In this document: positions 33,295-41,664 of the stretch, piece by piece
How positions within the stretch are numbered: the first letter of the stretch is position 1
Layout: each line of letters starts with the position of its first letter
Assembly: GCA_035556755.1 (NCBI GenBank)
Contig: DATMEP010000047.1
Location: 1-64,000 of the forward strand
Source of the DNA: VRUE01 sp035556755
Lineage (GTDB): Bacteria > Actinomycetota > Thermoleophilia > Solirubrobacterales > 70-9
Length of the DNA: 64,000 nt
Direction: 5' to 3'
Program-made: the position numbers and the translations under genes
The notes under the pieces: generated by a model
The model's database searches: none
What the model was told of the DNA's origin: nothing
The model's input: only the letters and a program-made list of their open reading frames with translations

Positions 33295-34215
33295 ATGCGA
33301 TCGCAGCGCGGGCAGGGAACGGTCGAGTGGATCGGCCTCGTGACCGTCGTCGCCCTGGTGCTCGCAGTGCTGCTGACGAGCGGGATGCGAGTCCCAGGCG
33401 CGGCGCTTGCGCACGCGGTTGGATCGAAGCTCCTCTGCGCGGCGGCGCTGGCCGATGGCTGCGGGGACGAACCAGTGCTTATCGCGGCCTACGGGACCGA
33501 GATCGGGCAGCTGGTCCGCGAGCACATGCCGGCGATCGCCTTCGAGCGCGGCTCACGCGCCCTGCCGGTCGACTTCCGTCGCTGCCGCCGACCCGCGTGC
33601 AGCGACGGGACGGCCCGCGGGCTCGTGCGGCGAAGCGATGCTGGGCTACCCGTCACGGCATCCACCCACGTGGTCGACTGCCGGAACCCCGAGGGGGCAT
33701 CGGACGAGCCCGATTGCTCGGGGCCACGCGCCGGGAATCTCTACATCCAGTACTGGCTCTTCTATCCCGATTCGGCGACGCTGCGCGGCGTACCGATCGC
33801 CGGAAAGGCGGGATACCACCCCGACGACTGGGAGAGCGTTCAAGTCCGCATCGAAGCGGACGGCGGGGTTGTGGAACGCGCCTCCTCTCATCATGGCTAC
33901 AACCACGCCTCCGGCGCCGCGAACTGGGGCTCGGATGCCGGAGTCGAGCCGCTTCGCACTGCAGCAGAAGTAATCGGAGCCCGGCCGACCAACGGCTGGG
34001 GCCCGGCTGCCGGTCTGCTGCGCGTCTCCGGCGGCAGCCACGCCGGCAATGCCAGCGGCTACCTCGACTTCGACCGCATCGTCCCCGGACCTCGCGTCCA
34101 TCTCGTGCCCCTCGAGCCGATCGCCGATGCCGAAGGCGACAGCTACCGCTTTGCCGTCAGCCCACCCTGGCGCAAGCGTGTCTGGCGCAATCCGGAGGCG
34201 GAGACGACCGACTAA
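33295..34215 (+). CDS. Vps62-like secreted protein with a Flp/TadE-type N-terminus
   Basis: 306 aa. The N-terminus RGQGTVEWIGLVTVVALVLAV resembles class III (Flp/TadE) prepilin leaders: Gly then Glu at +5 and a hydrophobic helix. The C-terminal two thirds has Vps62-like features: NLYIQYWLFYPDSAT, GYHPDDWESVQVRIE, ASSHHGYNH and GGSHAGNASGY. Six or more Cys fit an extracellular domain. It starts 63 nt after pntB and its stop abuts the stop of the convergent SDR gene with no gap. No tad genes are nearby, so pilus assembly is only a guess. Confidence 0.6.
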   Translation: MRSQRGQGTVEWIGLVTVVALVLAVLLTSGMRVPGAALAHAVGSKLLCAAALADGCGDEPVLIAAYGTEIGQLVREHMPAIAFERGSRALPVDFRRCRRPACSDGTARGLVRRSDAGLPVTASTHVVDCRNPEGASDEPDCSGPRAGNLYIQYWLFYPDSATLRGVPIAGKAGYHPDDWESVQVRIEADGGVVERASSHHGYNHASGAANWGSDAGVEPLRTAAEVIGARPTNGWGPAAGLLRVSGGSHAGNASGYLDFDRIVPGPRVHLVPLEPIADAEGDSYRFAVSPPWRKRVWRNPEAETTD

Positions 34216-34983
34216 CTACTTCGGCGGCATCCGCAGGGCGCCGTCGAGGCGAATCGTCTCCCCGTTCAGCATCGGGTTGGCGACGATCTGGCCGACCAGC
34301 TTGGCGTACTCCTCGGGACGGCCGAGGCGGGACGGAAAGGGGATGCCGGCACCGAGCGCCGTGCGCGCCTCCTCGGGTACCGCCGCGAGCAGGGGCGTGT
34401 CGAAGAGCCCGGGCGCGATCGTGACGACGCGCACGCCGCGCGATGCCATGTCGCGGGCTGCGGGGAGGGTCATCCCGACGATGCCTCCCTTCGAAGCCGC
34501 GTAGGCGACCTGCCCGATCTGCCCGTCGAAGGCGGCGATCGAGGCGGTGTTGACGCAGACACCGCGCTCACCCTCCCCGTCGGGCTCGTTCTCGCTCATC
34601 GCCGCCGCCGCCAGCCGCAGCACGTTGAAGGTTCCGATCAGGTTGACCTGGATCACCTTGGAGAAGAGCTCGAGGTCATGGGGACCGCCCTTGTGGGCGA
34701 CGCGCTCGGCCCAGCCGATCCCGGCGCAGCAGACCGAGACCCGCAGCCCGCCGGCAACCGAGGCTGCCCGGTCGACCGCCGCCGAGACGGCCGCTGCATC
34801 GGTCACATCGGCCTCGACGAAGTTCGCCCGCCCTCCCAGCTCAGCCGCCAGCGCCTCGCCCCTCTCGGCGTTGAGATCGGCGATCGTGACGCTCGCACCC
34901 GCACCGGTCAGCGCCCGCGCGGTCGCCTCGCCGAGCCCCGAGGCCCCGCCTGCAACCAGCGCGCTTGCAGCGTCGAGTTCCAC
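34216..34983 (-). CDS. SDR-family oxidoreductase (HSD10/3-hydroxyacyl-CoA dehydrogenase type)
   Basis: 255 aa classical SDR. It has the cofactor motif GGASGLGEATARAL (12-25), an acidic ADLNAE stretch favouring NAD+, NTASIAAFDGQIGQVAYAASK with the Ser-Tyr-Lys triad, and the APGLFDTPLL loop. The pattern resembles 3-hydroxyacyl-CoA dehydrogenase type 2 enzymes that act in fatty-acid oxidation. It is divergent from egtB (74-bp gap). Exact substrate unproven. Confidence 0.85.
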   Translation of the reverse strand: MELDAASALVAGGASGLGEATARALTGAGASVTIADLNAERGEALAAELGGRANFVEADVTDAAAVSAAVDRAASVAGGLRVSVCCAGIGWAERVAHKGGPHDLELFSKVIQVNLIGTFNVLRLAAAAMSENEPDGEGERGVCVNTASIAAFDGQIGQVAYAASKGGIVGMTLPAARDMASRGVRVVTIAPGLFDTPLLAAVPEEARTALGAGIPFPSRLGRPEEYAKLVGQIVANPMLNGETIRLDGALRMPPK

Positions 34984-35057
34984 CGCCGCCGCACCCTACA
35001 CAGCGGTTTTCCCACCCGGCTGCCCGGCCTCGCTACTGTGTCCGGATCGCCACCGAG

Positions 35058-36167
35058 GTGACGGCAAGCTCCAAGGAAGCGATCGCGGACCGGCTCGGGG
35101 CGGCACGGCGGCGCACGTTCGCGCTGATCGAGCCGCTCGACGACGAGCAGCTCAACCGCGTCTACTCGCCGATCCTCAGTCCGCTCGCCTGGGACCTCGG
35201 CCACATCGCCAACTTCGAGGAGCTGTGGCTGGTGCAGACGATCGGCGAGCGAGAGCCGCTGCATGGCGACCTCGGCCGCTTCTACGACGCGATCGAGAAC
35301 CCGCGCAAGACCCGCGGTGAGCTGCCGATCCTGCGCGATGCCGAGCTGCGCGCCTACCTTGGCGACGTCCGGGAGCGCACCCTCGAGGTGCTCGAGGAGG
35401 TCGAGATCGACCAGGAGGCCGGGGACCCGTTGCTGCGCGAAGGCTTCGTCTACGAGATGCTGATCGCCCACGAGCTGCAGCACAACGAGACGATGCTGCA
35501 GCTGCTCCAGATGGTCGACGGCTACGAGCCGGAGGCAGATCCGATCCCGGTCGCCGAGTCCGCTCCATCCGGACCGGAGATGGTCGCGGTGCAGGGAGGA
35601 ACGCATGAGATCGGCGCCCCGGCCTCAGGCTTCGCCTACGACAACGAGCGCCCCCGCCACACGGTCGAGCTAGATACCTTCGAGATCGACCGTTTGCCCG
35701 TCACGAACGGCGCCTACACCCGGTTCATCGAGGAGACCGACACCGAGCCTCCGCTGTACTGGGAGCGCGACGGGGAAGCCTGGGTACGCACCGCTATGGG
35801 TCGCCGCGAGCCGGTCGACCCCGATCTCCCGGTCATCCACGTCTCCTGGCACGAGGCCGACGCCTTTGCCCGCTGGACCGGCAAGCGACTGCCGACCGAG
35901 CACGAGTGGGAGGCGGCCCGAGCAAACCTGGCGACCGTCGGGCAGGCCTGGGAGTGGACGTCCTCGGACTTCACCGCCTACCCCGGCTTCGAGGCATTTC
36001 CCTACCGCGAGTACTCCGAGGCCTTCTTCGGCGACGAGTACAAGGTGCTGCGCGGCGGCTCCTGGGCAACTCACGACGACGTCATCCGCCCCAGCTTCCG
36101 CAACTGGGACCTTCCCCAGCGCCGCCAGATCTTCGCCGGGCTCCGCTGCGCGAAGGACCTGGTCTAA
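35058..36167 (+). CDS. egtB: Ergothioneine sulfoxide synthase EgtB
   Basis: 369 aa with GTG start. A DinB-like N-terminal bundle carries the iron ligands His49 (DLGHIANFEE), His138 and His142 (HELQHNET). A formylglycine-generating-enzyme-like C-terminal domain (about 180-369; PVTNGAYTRF, VSWHEADAFARW, LRGGSW and a final GLRCAKD) follows. The family joins trimethylhistidine to gamma-Glu-Cys or Cys using O2 and Fe(II). It lies 24 nt before egtD in one operon. egtA, egtC and egtE are not in the window, so the thiol donor is unclear. It is somewhat shorter than mycobacterial EgtB. Confidence 0.9.
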   Translation: MTASSKEAIADRLGAARRRTFALIEPLDDEQLNRVYSPILSPLAWDLGHIANFEELWLVQTIGEREPLHGDLGRFYDAIENPRKTRGELPILRDAELRAYLGDVRERTLEVLEEVEIDQEAGDPLLREGFVYEMLIAHELQHNETMLQLLQMVDGYEPEADPIPVAESAPSGPEMVAVQGGTHEIGAPASGFAYDNERPRHTVELDTFEIDRLPVTNGAYTRFIEETDTEPPLYWERDGEAWVRTAMGRREPVDPDLPVIHVSWHEADAFARWTGKRLPTEHEWEAARANLATVGQAWEWTSSDFTAYPGFEAFPYREYSEAFFGDEYKVLRGGSWATHDDVIRPSFRNWDLPQRRQIFAGLRCAKDLV

Positions 36168-36191
36168 CCGCCGGCGACGAAGAGCAGACCG

Positions 36192-37178
36192 ATGGAGCCC
36201 AGAACCGCAGAGCAGATCGAGATCGAGGTCCACCTCAGTGCCGGTGGCCCGGCGAGGATGGCGCACGACGTTCGCCACGGCCTCACCTCCACTCCCAAGG
36301 AGCTGCCGCCAAAGTACTTCTACGACGAGCGCGGCTCACAGCTCTTCGAGCAGATCACCGACCTGCCGGAGTACTACCCGACCCGTGCCGAGCGCGCGAT
36401 CCTCGAGGAGCGCTCTGCCGAGATCGTCGCCGCGGCCGGCGAGCCGGAAACGCTGGTCGAGCTGGGCTCCGGCTCGGCCGCCAAGACCCGCCACCTGCTT
36501 GACGCGATGCGCGACGCGGGCTGCCTCGACACCTACGTCCCCGTCGACATCTCTCCCGAGATCACCCATGAAACCGCGAAATCGCTGGTCGAGGAGTACC
36601 CGGAACTCGCCGTTCACGGCCTCGTCTGCGACTTCGAGCACGACCTTGAGCGAATCCCAAACGGCGGCGGCCGCCGCCTGGTCGCCTTCCTCGGCGGGAC
36701 GATCGGCAACCTCTACCCGGAGGCCCGCCGCGAGTTCCTCGCCCATGTCGCCGCTCTACTGGAACCGGGCGACCGGCTCCTGCTCGGCACCGACTTGGTC
36801 AAGGCGCCCGCTCGATTGGAGGCCGCCTACGACGACTCGGCCGGCGTCACGGCCGAGTTCAACAAGAACGTCCTGCTGGTGCTCAACCGCGAGCTGGGCG
36901 GAGACTTCGACCCCACCGAGTTCGAGCACGTCGCCCGCTACGACACCGAGGCGGCTCGCATGGACATCCGCCTCCGCTCGCTTGTCGACCAGTCGGTGCG
37001 CCTCGACGGCCTCGATCTCACGGTGCGCTTTGCCGCTGGCGAGGAGATGCGAACCGAGATCTCCACCAAGTTCACGCGATCGCGGCTCGAAGACGTCTAC
37101 CGGGAGGCGGGCCTGAGGCCGGCAGGCTGGTTCACCGACCCGGCGAGTGACTATGCACTGAGCCTCGCTTCGGTTTAG
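36192..37178 (+). CDS. egtD: L-histidine N-alpha-methyltransferase EgtD
   Basis: 328 aa. The family N-terminus GLTSTPKELPPKYFYDERGSQLFE, the catalytic-site region LPEYYPTRAE and the SAM motif LVELGSGSAAKTRHLLDA are intact. The end TEISTKFTRSRLEDVYREAGL also fits. It trimethylates histidine to hercynine, the substrate of EgtB. Its TAG stop lies within the conserved DNA that precedes the first hipA gene. Confidence 0.93.
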   Translation: MEPRTAEQIEIEVHLSAGGPARMAHDVRHGLTSTPKELPPKYFYDERGSQLFEQITDLPEYYPTRAERAILEERSAEIVAAAGEPETLVELGSGSAAKTRHLLDAMRDAGCLDTYVPVDISPEITHETAKSLVEEYPELAVHGLVCDFEHDLERIPNGGGRRLVAFLGGTIGNLYPEARREFLAHVAALLEPGDRLLLGTDLVKAPARLEAAYDDSAGVTAEFNKNVLLVLNRELGGDFDPTEFEHVARYDTEAARMDIRLRSLVDQSVRLDGLDLTVRFAAGEEMRTEISTKFTRSRLEDVYREAGLRPAGWFTDPASDYALSLASV

Positions 37179-37225
37179 AGTCTTCGTAGCAACGGGAGAC
37201 AGGGGAAAGACTCGGGGAGGTCCAG
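37168..37225 (+). promoter_or_regulatory. Conserved upstream element of hipA copy 1
   Basis: CTTCGGTTTAGAGTCT, then GGGAGACAGGGG, GACTC and the SD GGGAGGTCC, are shared in order with the DNA before the second hipA (41607-41664). The element starts inside the end of egtD. TAGAGT is a possible -10. Confidence 0.5.
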
Positions 37226-38476
37226 TTGAGCCTTGACGTCCACCTGTACGGAGAGCGGATCGGAACGCTGTTTCCGGCCGGGGAAAACGACTACCGACTG
37301 GCCTACGCCCCCGAGGTCGTCGAAGAAGTCGGGGGCGGCGTTTCGCTGCTCAGCAACGCCCTCCCCACCCGCACCGAGCCGTACAGCGCCAGCGCCACGC
37401 AGGCCTTCGTCGAGGGGCTGCTGCCGGAGGGCATGCGCCGCCTGAAGCTCGCCCGGGAACTGGACGTCGACCCCCGCGACGGCTACGCGATGATCGCCGA
37501 GATCGGTCGCGATTGCGCCGGAGCGGTCACCTTCCTGCCGAAGGGAACGCCGCCAAGATCCGCGGCTGCTGACCCGGTTGCCTGGCTCAGCGACAGGGAG
37601 CTGGAAGAGCTGGTGACGGCACCGCCACAGCGGCTCTTGGACCCCGGCAGCGGGCCGAGGATGCGCTTTGCCCTCGGCGGGGTTCGCCACAAGCTCAGCC
37701 TCGTTCACCAGGACGGCCGCTGGGTCTGGCCCGACGCGGCTGTCCCGAGCACGCACGTGATCAAACCGGAAACCGGCGAATACCCCGAATTCGTCGCCAA
37801 CGAGATGTTCTGCACCACCGTCGTCCGCCATGTCGGCCTGCCTGTCGCCCAGGCCACGGTGGAGACGATCGCGGGCCAACCCTGCCTTGTCTCCAAGCGC
37901 TTCGATCGCAACGGGGAGGGTCTCGCCGCAAAGCGGCTGCACCAGGAGAACTTCTGCCAGGCCCTCGGCTACTCGCCGCTCGCCGAGAACGGTACGGGGG
38001 ACACGGACGGCCCGGGATTCGCCGAATCCTGCGGCCTGCTGAAGGCGGTCGCCGCGGAAGGCGACGCAGCCACGCTCTTTGCTGCCGCATTTTGCAACTA
38101 CATGCTCGGCAACGGCGACGCACACGGCCAGAACTTCGCCCTCCTCTTCCACGGCGAGGGGGCGTGCCTGGCCCCCTTCTACGACATCGCCTCGACCGCG
38201 GTCTACGACGAGCCCCTGCACACCGGGATGGTGATAGCCGAGGACTATTCCGAAACCGCCTACCTGCTCGAACTTGCCCAGATCGCCGAAGAATGCAGCT
38301 ATGACTTCGACGTCTTCCGCAGCCTCGCGGCCGACACCGCGGAGAGGCTCGGCGAGGCGATCGACGTCGTCGCCGAACAGGCCCGGAACGAGGGCTGGCA
38401 CGCGCCGGTGATCGACAGCATCGCCGAACTGGCCGGCGAGCGCGCCTTCGGGCTCGGAGTCGAGGTCGAGTACTAG
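37226..38476 (+). CDS. hipA: HipA-family Ser/Thr kinase, copy 1 (no HipB)
   Basis: 416 aa. HipA N-terminal subdomain (LDVHLYGERIGTLFP to FVEGLLPEGMRR, 1-110). The kinase core has GGVRHKLSL and PSTHVIKPETGEYPEFVANE, catalytic GNGDAHGQNFALL and the metal-binding Asp in LAPFYDIAST. HipA kinases phosphorylate targets such as glutamyl-tRNA synthetase and stop growth. Neither copy has an adjacent HipB-like antitoxin. The TTG start has SD GGGAGGTCC. The stop shares CTAG with the convergent LLM gene. A close paralogue is at 41665. Confidence 0.85.
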   Translation: MSLDVHLYGERIGTLFPAGENDYRLAYAPEVVEEVGGGVSLLSNALPTRTEPYSASATQAFVEGLLPEGMRRLKLARELDVDPRDGYAMIAEIGRDCAGAVTFLPKGTPPRSAAADPVAWLSDRELEELVTAPPQRLLDPGSGPRMRFALGGVRHKLSLVHQDGRWVWPDAAVPSTHVIKPETGEYPEFVANEMFCTTVVRHVGLPVAQATVETIAGQPCLVSKRFDRNGEGLAAKRLHQENFCQALGYSPLAENGTGDTDGPGFAESCGLLKAVAAEGDAATLFAAAFCNYMLGNGDAHGQNFALLFHGEGACLAPFYDIASTAVYDEPLHTGMVIAEDYSETAYLLELAQIAEECSYDFDVFRSLAADTAERLGEAIDVVAEQARNEGWHAPVIDSIAELAGERAFGLGVEVEY

Positions 38477-39405
38477 GGAGCCAGGGCCTCGATCGCCTCG
38501 CCGAGCTTCTCGGGCGGGACGATCGGGGTGAGGACGGGCAGCGTCACGCCCCCAGCGACGAAGGCCTCGAGTCGCTCGCGCATCTGCTCGGGGGAACCGA
38601 ACACGAAGGTGTCCTCAATCAGCTCCCAGGGCGCCGCGGCGGCCGCACCCTGGCGGTCGCCCGACTCCCAGGCGGCGACCATCGCATCGATCTGCTCGCC
38701 GTAGCCGAGCCAGCGGTAGAAGGCGGCGTAGACGGGCACCGTGATGTAGGAGGAGAACATGAAGCGTGCCAGCGGCTCGACCGCCTCGCGCTCACCGGGC
38801 AGACAGAAGAAGCGACAGAGCAGCTCAAAGCCCTCGGGGGCGTCCTCCAGCTGCGCCGTCACCTTGGGGAGGCCGGCGAGCGGCAGGAAATTCGTGAAGG
38901 CGCCGTCGGCTCGCTCCACCGCCAGCTCCAGCATCTTGCCGCGCAGGGCGGCGAGCACGATCGGGACCCGCTGGGCCGGCGCCGTCTCCAACTTGAAGCC
39001 GCTGGCGGTGCGTTCGCCGTCGAGCGCCGTGCGCAGGAACTCAACCGTCTCGCGGATCCGACTCAGCGGCTTCTCGAAGGGGATCCCGTTCCAGCCTTCG
39101 ACGATGCGGTCCGAGGAGGAGCCGATCCCGAGCACGAAGCGCCCCCGCGACGCGTCCGCGAGCGCCGCCGCCTCCTGGGCCAGCAGCGCGGGACCGCGCT
39201 GGAAGACGCCGACCACGCCGGTCCCGAGGCGCACCTGCTCGGTCCAGGCCGCCCCCAGGGCCAATGGCGTGAACCCGTCCGGTCCGTTCGTCTCACCGCT
39301 CCAGAGGTCGGTGTAGCCGGACGCCTCGGCACGCTGCACCAGCTCGTGGTGCTCTGCCAACGGCAGCCCCGGCAGCGGCAAGGTGAGTCCCCAGCGTTGG
39401 GCCAT
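38473..39405 (-). CDS. LLM-class flavin-dependent oxidoreductase
   Basis: 310 aa luciferase-like protein. GLTLPLPGLPLAEHHELVQRAEASGYTDLW, GTGVVGVFQRGPALLAQEAAALAD, GRFVLGIGSSSDRIVEGWNG and RETVEFLRTAL match the F420/FMN LLM family of actinobacteria. Substrate unknown. It is convergent with hipA copy 1 and divergent from the lipoprotein pair (71 bp). It differs clearly from the LLM protein at 29303, so it is not a recent duplicate. Confidence 0.8.
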   Translation of the reverse strand: MAQRWGLTLPLPGLPLAEHHELVQRAEASGYTDLWSGETNGPDGFTPLALGAAWTEQVRLGTGVVGVFQRGPALLAQEAAALADASRGRFVLGIGSSSDRIVEGWNGIPFEKPLSRIRETVEFLRTALDGERTASGFKLETAPAQRVPIVLAALRGKMLELAVERADGAFTNFLPLAGLPKVTAQLEDAPEGFELLCRFFCLPGEREAVEPLARFMFSSYITVPVYAAFYRWLGYGEQIDAMVAAWESGDRQGAAAAAPWELIEDTFVFGSPEQMRERLEAFVAGGVTLPVLTPIVPPEKLGEAIEALAP

Positions 39406-39437
39406 GGTCGAGCGACTCTATCGGGCAGAGTGACCCA

Positions 39438-39476
39438 AAATCTGTATGCTCGCCAGGATGTTTGGGAAAGAAAATC
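39438..39476 (+). promoter_or_regulatory. Promoter and leader of lipoprotein copy 2
   Basis: AAATCTGTATGCT (39438-39450) matches AAATCTGTATCCT before copy 3. A 9-codon mini-frame ATG..TAG (39458-39484) starts 8 nt after the -10-like TATGCT and overlaps the TTG start. GGGAAAG is the SD. Confidence 0.5.
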
Positions 39477-39926
39477 TTGATTAGACGACTCTTTATGTCG
39501 ATAGTGGTCGTGTTTGCCGCCGCGGCTGTCGCCATCGGGTGCGGTGACGACAGCTCTGACGAAAGCGCGGGAGACCTGACCACGTCTTCGCTGACCAAAG
39601 CCGATTATCTCCAGCAGGCGAACAAGGCCTGCGTGGGGATCAAGGCTCGAATGTTTAAATCGCTCGGTCCAAAGCAAAGCGAAGGTGAGTCCATCTCCGC
39701 CGTCGTGGTTCCCGCAACCGAAGCTCAGATCGACCAGATTCGCGCGCTCGGTGCTCCGCAGGACGACGGGGAGGAGATCGAAACCCTGCTTACCGCGACG
39801 CAGCAGGACCTCGACGCCGCAACGAAGCAGGACCTCGATACCCCCGTCGAATTCTTCGAACAGTTCGGGGACTCCGACAAGCTGGCGCGTAAGTACGGCC
39901 TCGATTCCTGCGCGTTCTACCTCTGA
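39477..39926 (+). CDS. Lipoprotein, family copy 2
   Basis: 149 aa from TTG. Lipobox AAVAIGCGDD (Cys about 22), a Ser/Thr linker, then a helical domain with KADYLQQANKAC, ALGAPQDDGEEIETLL and a final KYGLDSCAF. It is a clear paralogue of the gene at 40023 and a more distant one of 13800. TTG at 39477 was chosen because TTGATTAGACGACT matches the TTGATTAAACGACT start of copy 3 and SD GGGAAAG sits 7 nt upstream. Function unknown; anchored on the outer face of the membrane. Confidence 0.68.
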   Translation: MIRRLFMSIVVVFAAAAVAIGCGDDSSDESAGDLTTSSLTKADYLQQANKACVGIKARMFKSLGPKQSEGESISAVVVPATEAQIDQIRALGAPQDDGEEIETLLTATQQDLDAATKQDLDTPVEFFEQFGDSDKLARKYGLDSCAFYL

Positions 39927-39984
39927 CGCAGCCGATCGGGGAAGCCTTCGTGGGTGACAAAGGGGCGCGTGTCGTTTCGTACGC

Positions 39985-40022
39985 AAATCTGTATCCTCTC
40001 GCGGCATGAAGGGGGAGAAAAA
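39985..40022 (+). promoter_or_regulatory. Promoter and leader of lipoprotein copy 3
   Basis: AAATCTGTATCCT (39985-39997), then a 7-codon mini-frame ATG..TGA (40006-40026) overlapping the TTG start, with SD GGGGGAG. This is the same arrangement as copy 2. Confidence 0.5.
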
Positions 40023-40487
40023 TTGATTAAACGACTTTCTATACTGCTGATCGCCCTGGTTGCTGCCGCTGTCTTTGCCGTGGGCTGTGGCGACGACGAC
40101 GAGGCCGAGGGCGTGACCACGTCCTCCGTGAGCAAGGCCGAACACGTGAAACAGACCAACAAAATCTGCACCGACGGAGACGGCAAGTCGTTCGAAAAGG
40201 TGCAGGCTCTCCAGAGCGACAAACAGAGCAATGAAAAAGAGCTCGCCGCCAAAACCACGAACATCCTGATTCAGGACTCACAGACTCAGCACGACGAAAT
40301 CAGCGAGCTCGGCGCTCCCGAGGGCAGCGAGGATCAGGTAGAAGCCGTGCTCGTCGCGTGGCAGCAGGGGCTCGACGAAGCGCAGAGCAAAGGCATCGAA
40401 AGCCCCGAAGATTTTGTCGGAGAGTTCAAACAGTTCGACAAATTGGCAAAGGAATACGGGCTCGATTCCTGCGTTTTCAACTTCTGA
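40023..40487 (+). CDS. Lipoprotein, family copy 3
   Basis: 154 aa from TTG. Lipobox AAVFAVGCGDDD, Thr/Ser linker, SKAEHVKQTNKIC, ELGAPEGSEDQVEAVL and the end EYGLDSCVFNF. It is tandem with copy 2 (96 nt between stop and start), so a local duplication is likely. Charged residues dominate the mature helices. Role unknown. A weak hairpin CTTCTGA/TCAGAAG (40481-40513) overlaps its stop and may end transcription before glpX. Confidence 0.68.
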   Translation: MIKRLSILLIALVAAAVFAVGCGDDDEAEGVTTSSVSKAEHVKQTNKICTDGDGKSFEKVQALQSDKQSNEKELAAKTTNILIQDSQTQHDEISELGAPEGSEDQVEAVLVAWQQGLDEAQSKGIESPEDFVGEFKQFDKLAKEYGLDSCVFNF

Positions 40488-40549
40488 GCGGATTCCAAGC
40501 GACCGGTCAGAAGCCTTTCCGTGCGGCTGCCAGTTAGCCTGCTGCGCGC

Positions 40550-41566
40550 ATGGGCGATAGCTCACCAGATCCGGCCTCGCAGCCGACCAAGCCCGACCGG
40601 AATCTCGCCCTGGAGCTGGTGCGGGTGACGGAGGCGGCCGCCCTGGCCGCTGCCCGCTGGGTCGGCCGCGGCGACAAGATCGCCGCCGACCAGGCGGCGG
40701 TCGACGCGATGCGCTTCGTGCTCGATTCCGTCTCGATGGACGGTGTCGTCGTGATCGGCGAGGGAGAGAAGGACGAGGCGCCGATGCTCTACAACGGCGA
40801 GCAGATCGGCGACGGGACCCCACCGGTCGTCGACATCGCCGTCGACCCGCTCGAGGGGACGCGTCTTTGCGCGCTCGGCATGCCCAGCGCACTGGCCGTG
40901 ATCGCCCTCGCCGAGCGCGGGACGATGTTCGACCCCGGTCCCTGCGTCTACATGGAAAAGCTCGCCGGCGGCGAGGAGATCGCCGACCTGCTCGACCTCG
41001 ACCGGCCCCTGCCCGAAACCCTGAAGCTGGTCGCCGAGCGCAAGGGCGGCAGCGTCGGCGACGTCACCGTCGTCATGCTCGACCGGCCTCGCCACGAGGA
41101 GGCGATGCGGGAAGTTCGCGAGGCGGGCGGCCGGATCCGCCTGATCACCGACGGCGACGTCTCCGCCGCTCTGCTCGCGGTCAGCGACCGCTCCCCGGTC
41201 GACCTGCTCTGGGGGATCGGCGGCACGCCCGAGGGCGTGCTCTCCGCCGCGGCGCTGAAGTCGATGGGCGGACAGCTGCTCGGCCGGCTCTGGCCGCGCA
41301 ACGACGAGGAGCGCAGCGCCGCCCTCGACGCCGGCTACGACCTCGACCGCGTCCTCACGGCCGACGATCTCTGCTCCGGCGACGACGTCTTCTTCTCGGC
41401 CAGCGGCGTCACCGACGGCGACGTCCTGCAGGGCGTCCGCTACCGCGGCCCGGGGGCCACCACCGAATCGCTGGTGATGCGCTCCCGCTCCGGCACCGTG
41501 CGCCGGGTCCAGGCTCGCCACGATCGCGCCAAGCTGCGCGCGATCATCGGCGAGCGCTACGGCTGA
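40550..41566 (+). CDS. glpX: Fructose-1,6-bisphosphatase class II
   Basis: 338 aa. GDKIAADQAAVDAMR, VVVIGEGEKDEAPMLYNGE, DIAVDPLEGT (metal-binding Asp), TDGDVSAALLA and GIGGTPEGVLSAAALK are hallmarks of GlpX. It removes the 1-phosphate of fructose-1,6-bisphosphate in gluconeogenesis, using Mn2+/Mg2+. It is the usual FBPase of actinobacteria. It stands alone between a lipoprotein gene and hipA copy 2. Confidence 0.94.
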   Translation: MGDSSPDPASQPTKPDRNLALELVRVTEAAALAAARWVGRGDKIAADQAAVDAMRFVLDSVSMDGVVVIGEGEKDEAPMLYNGEQIGDGTPPVVDIAVDPLEGTRLCALGMPSALAVIALAERGTMFDPGPCVYMEKLAGGEEIADLLDLDRPLPETLKLVAERKGGSVGDVTVVMLDRPRHEEAMREVREAGGRIRLITDGDVSAALLAVSDRSPVDLLWGIGGTPEGVLSAAALKSMGGQLLGRLWPRNDEERSAALDAGYDLDRVLTADDLCSGDDVFFSASGVTDGDVLQGVRYRGPGATTESLVMRSRSGTVRRVQARHDRAKLRAIIGERYG

Positions 41567-41606
41567 GTCCCTCCTAGTAACAGGACGGAAACGCACAGAG
41601 GGCCGC

Positions 41607-41664
41607 CTTCGGTCTAGAGTCTCGTACCTAAGGGAGACAGGAACGCGACTCAGGGAGGTCCTAA
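41607..41664 (+). promoter_or_regulatory. Conserved upstream element of hipA copy 2
   Basis: CTTCGGTCTAGAGTCT, GGGAGACAGG, GACTC and AGGGAGGTCC repeat the block found before copy 1 (37168-37225). The homologous DNA thus extends some 55 bp upstream of both coding regions. Confidence 0.5.

Noticed and set aside
32004..34424. An 806-codon open frame across pntB and the Vps62-like gene
   Set aside because: It is in another frame of clearly real genes and is almost entirely Arg/Pro/Ala/Gly, the signature of a GC-rich shadow frame.
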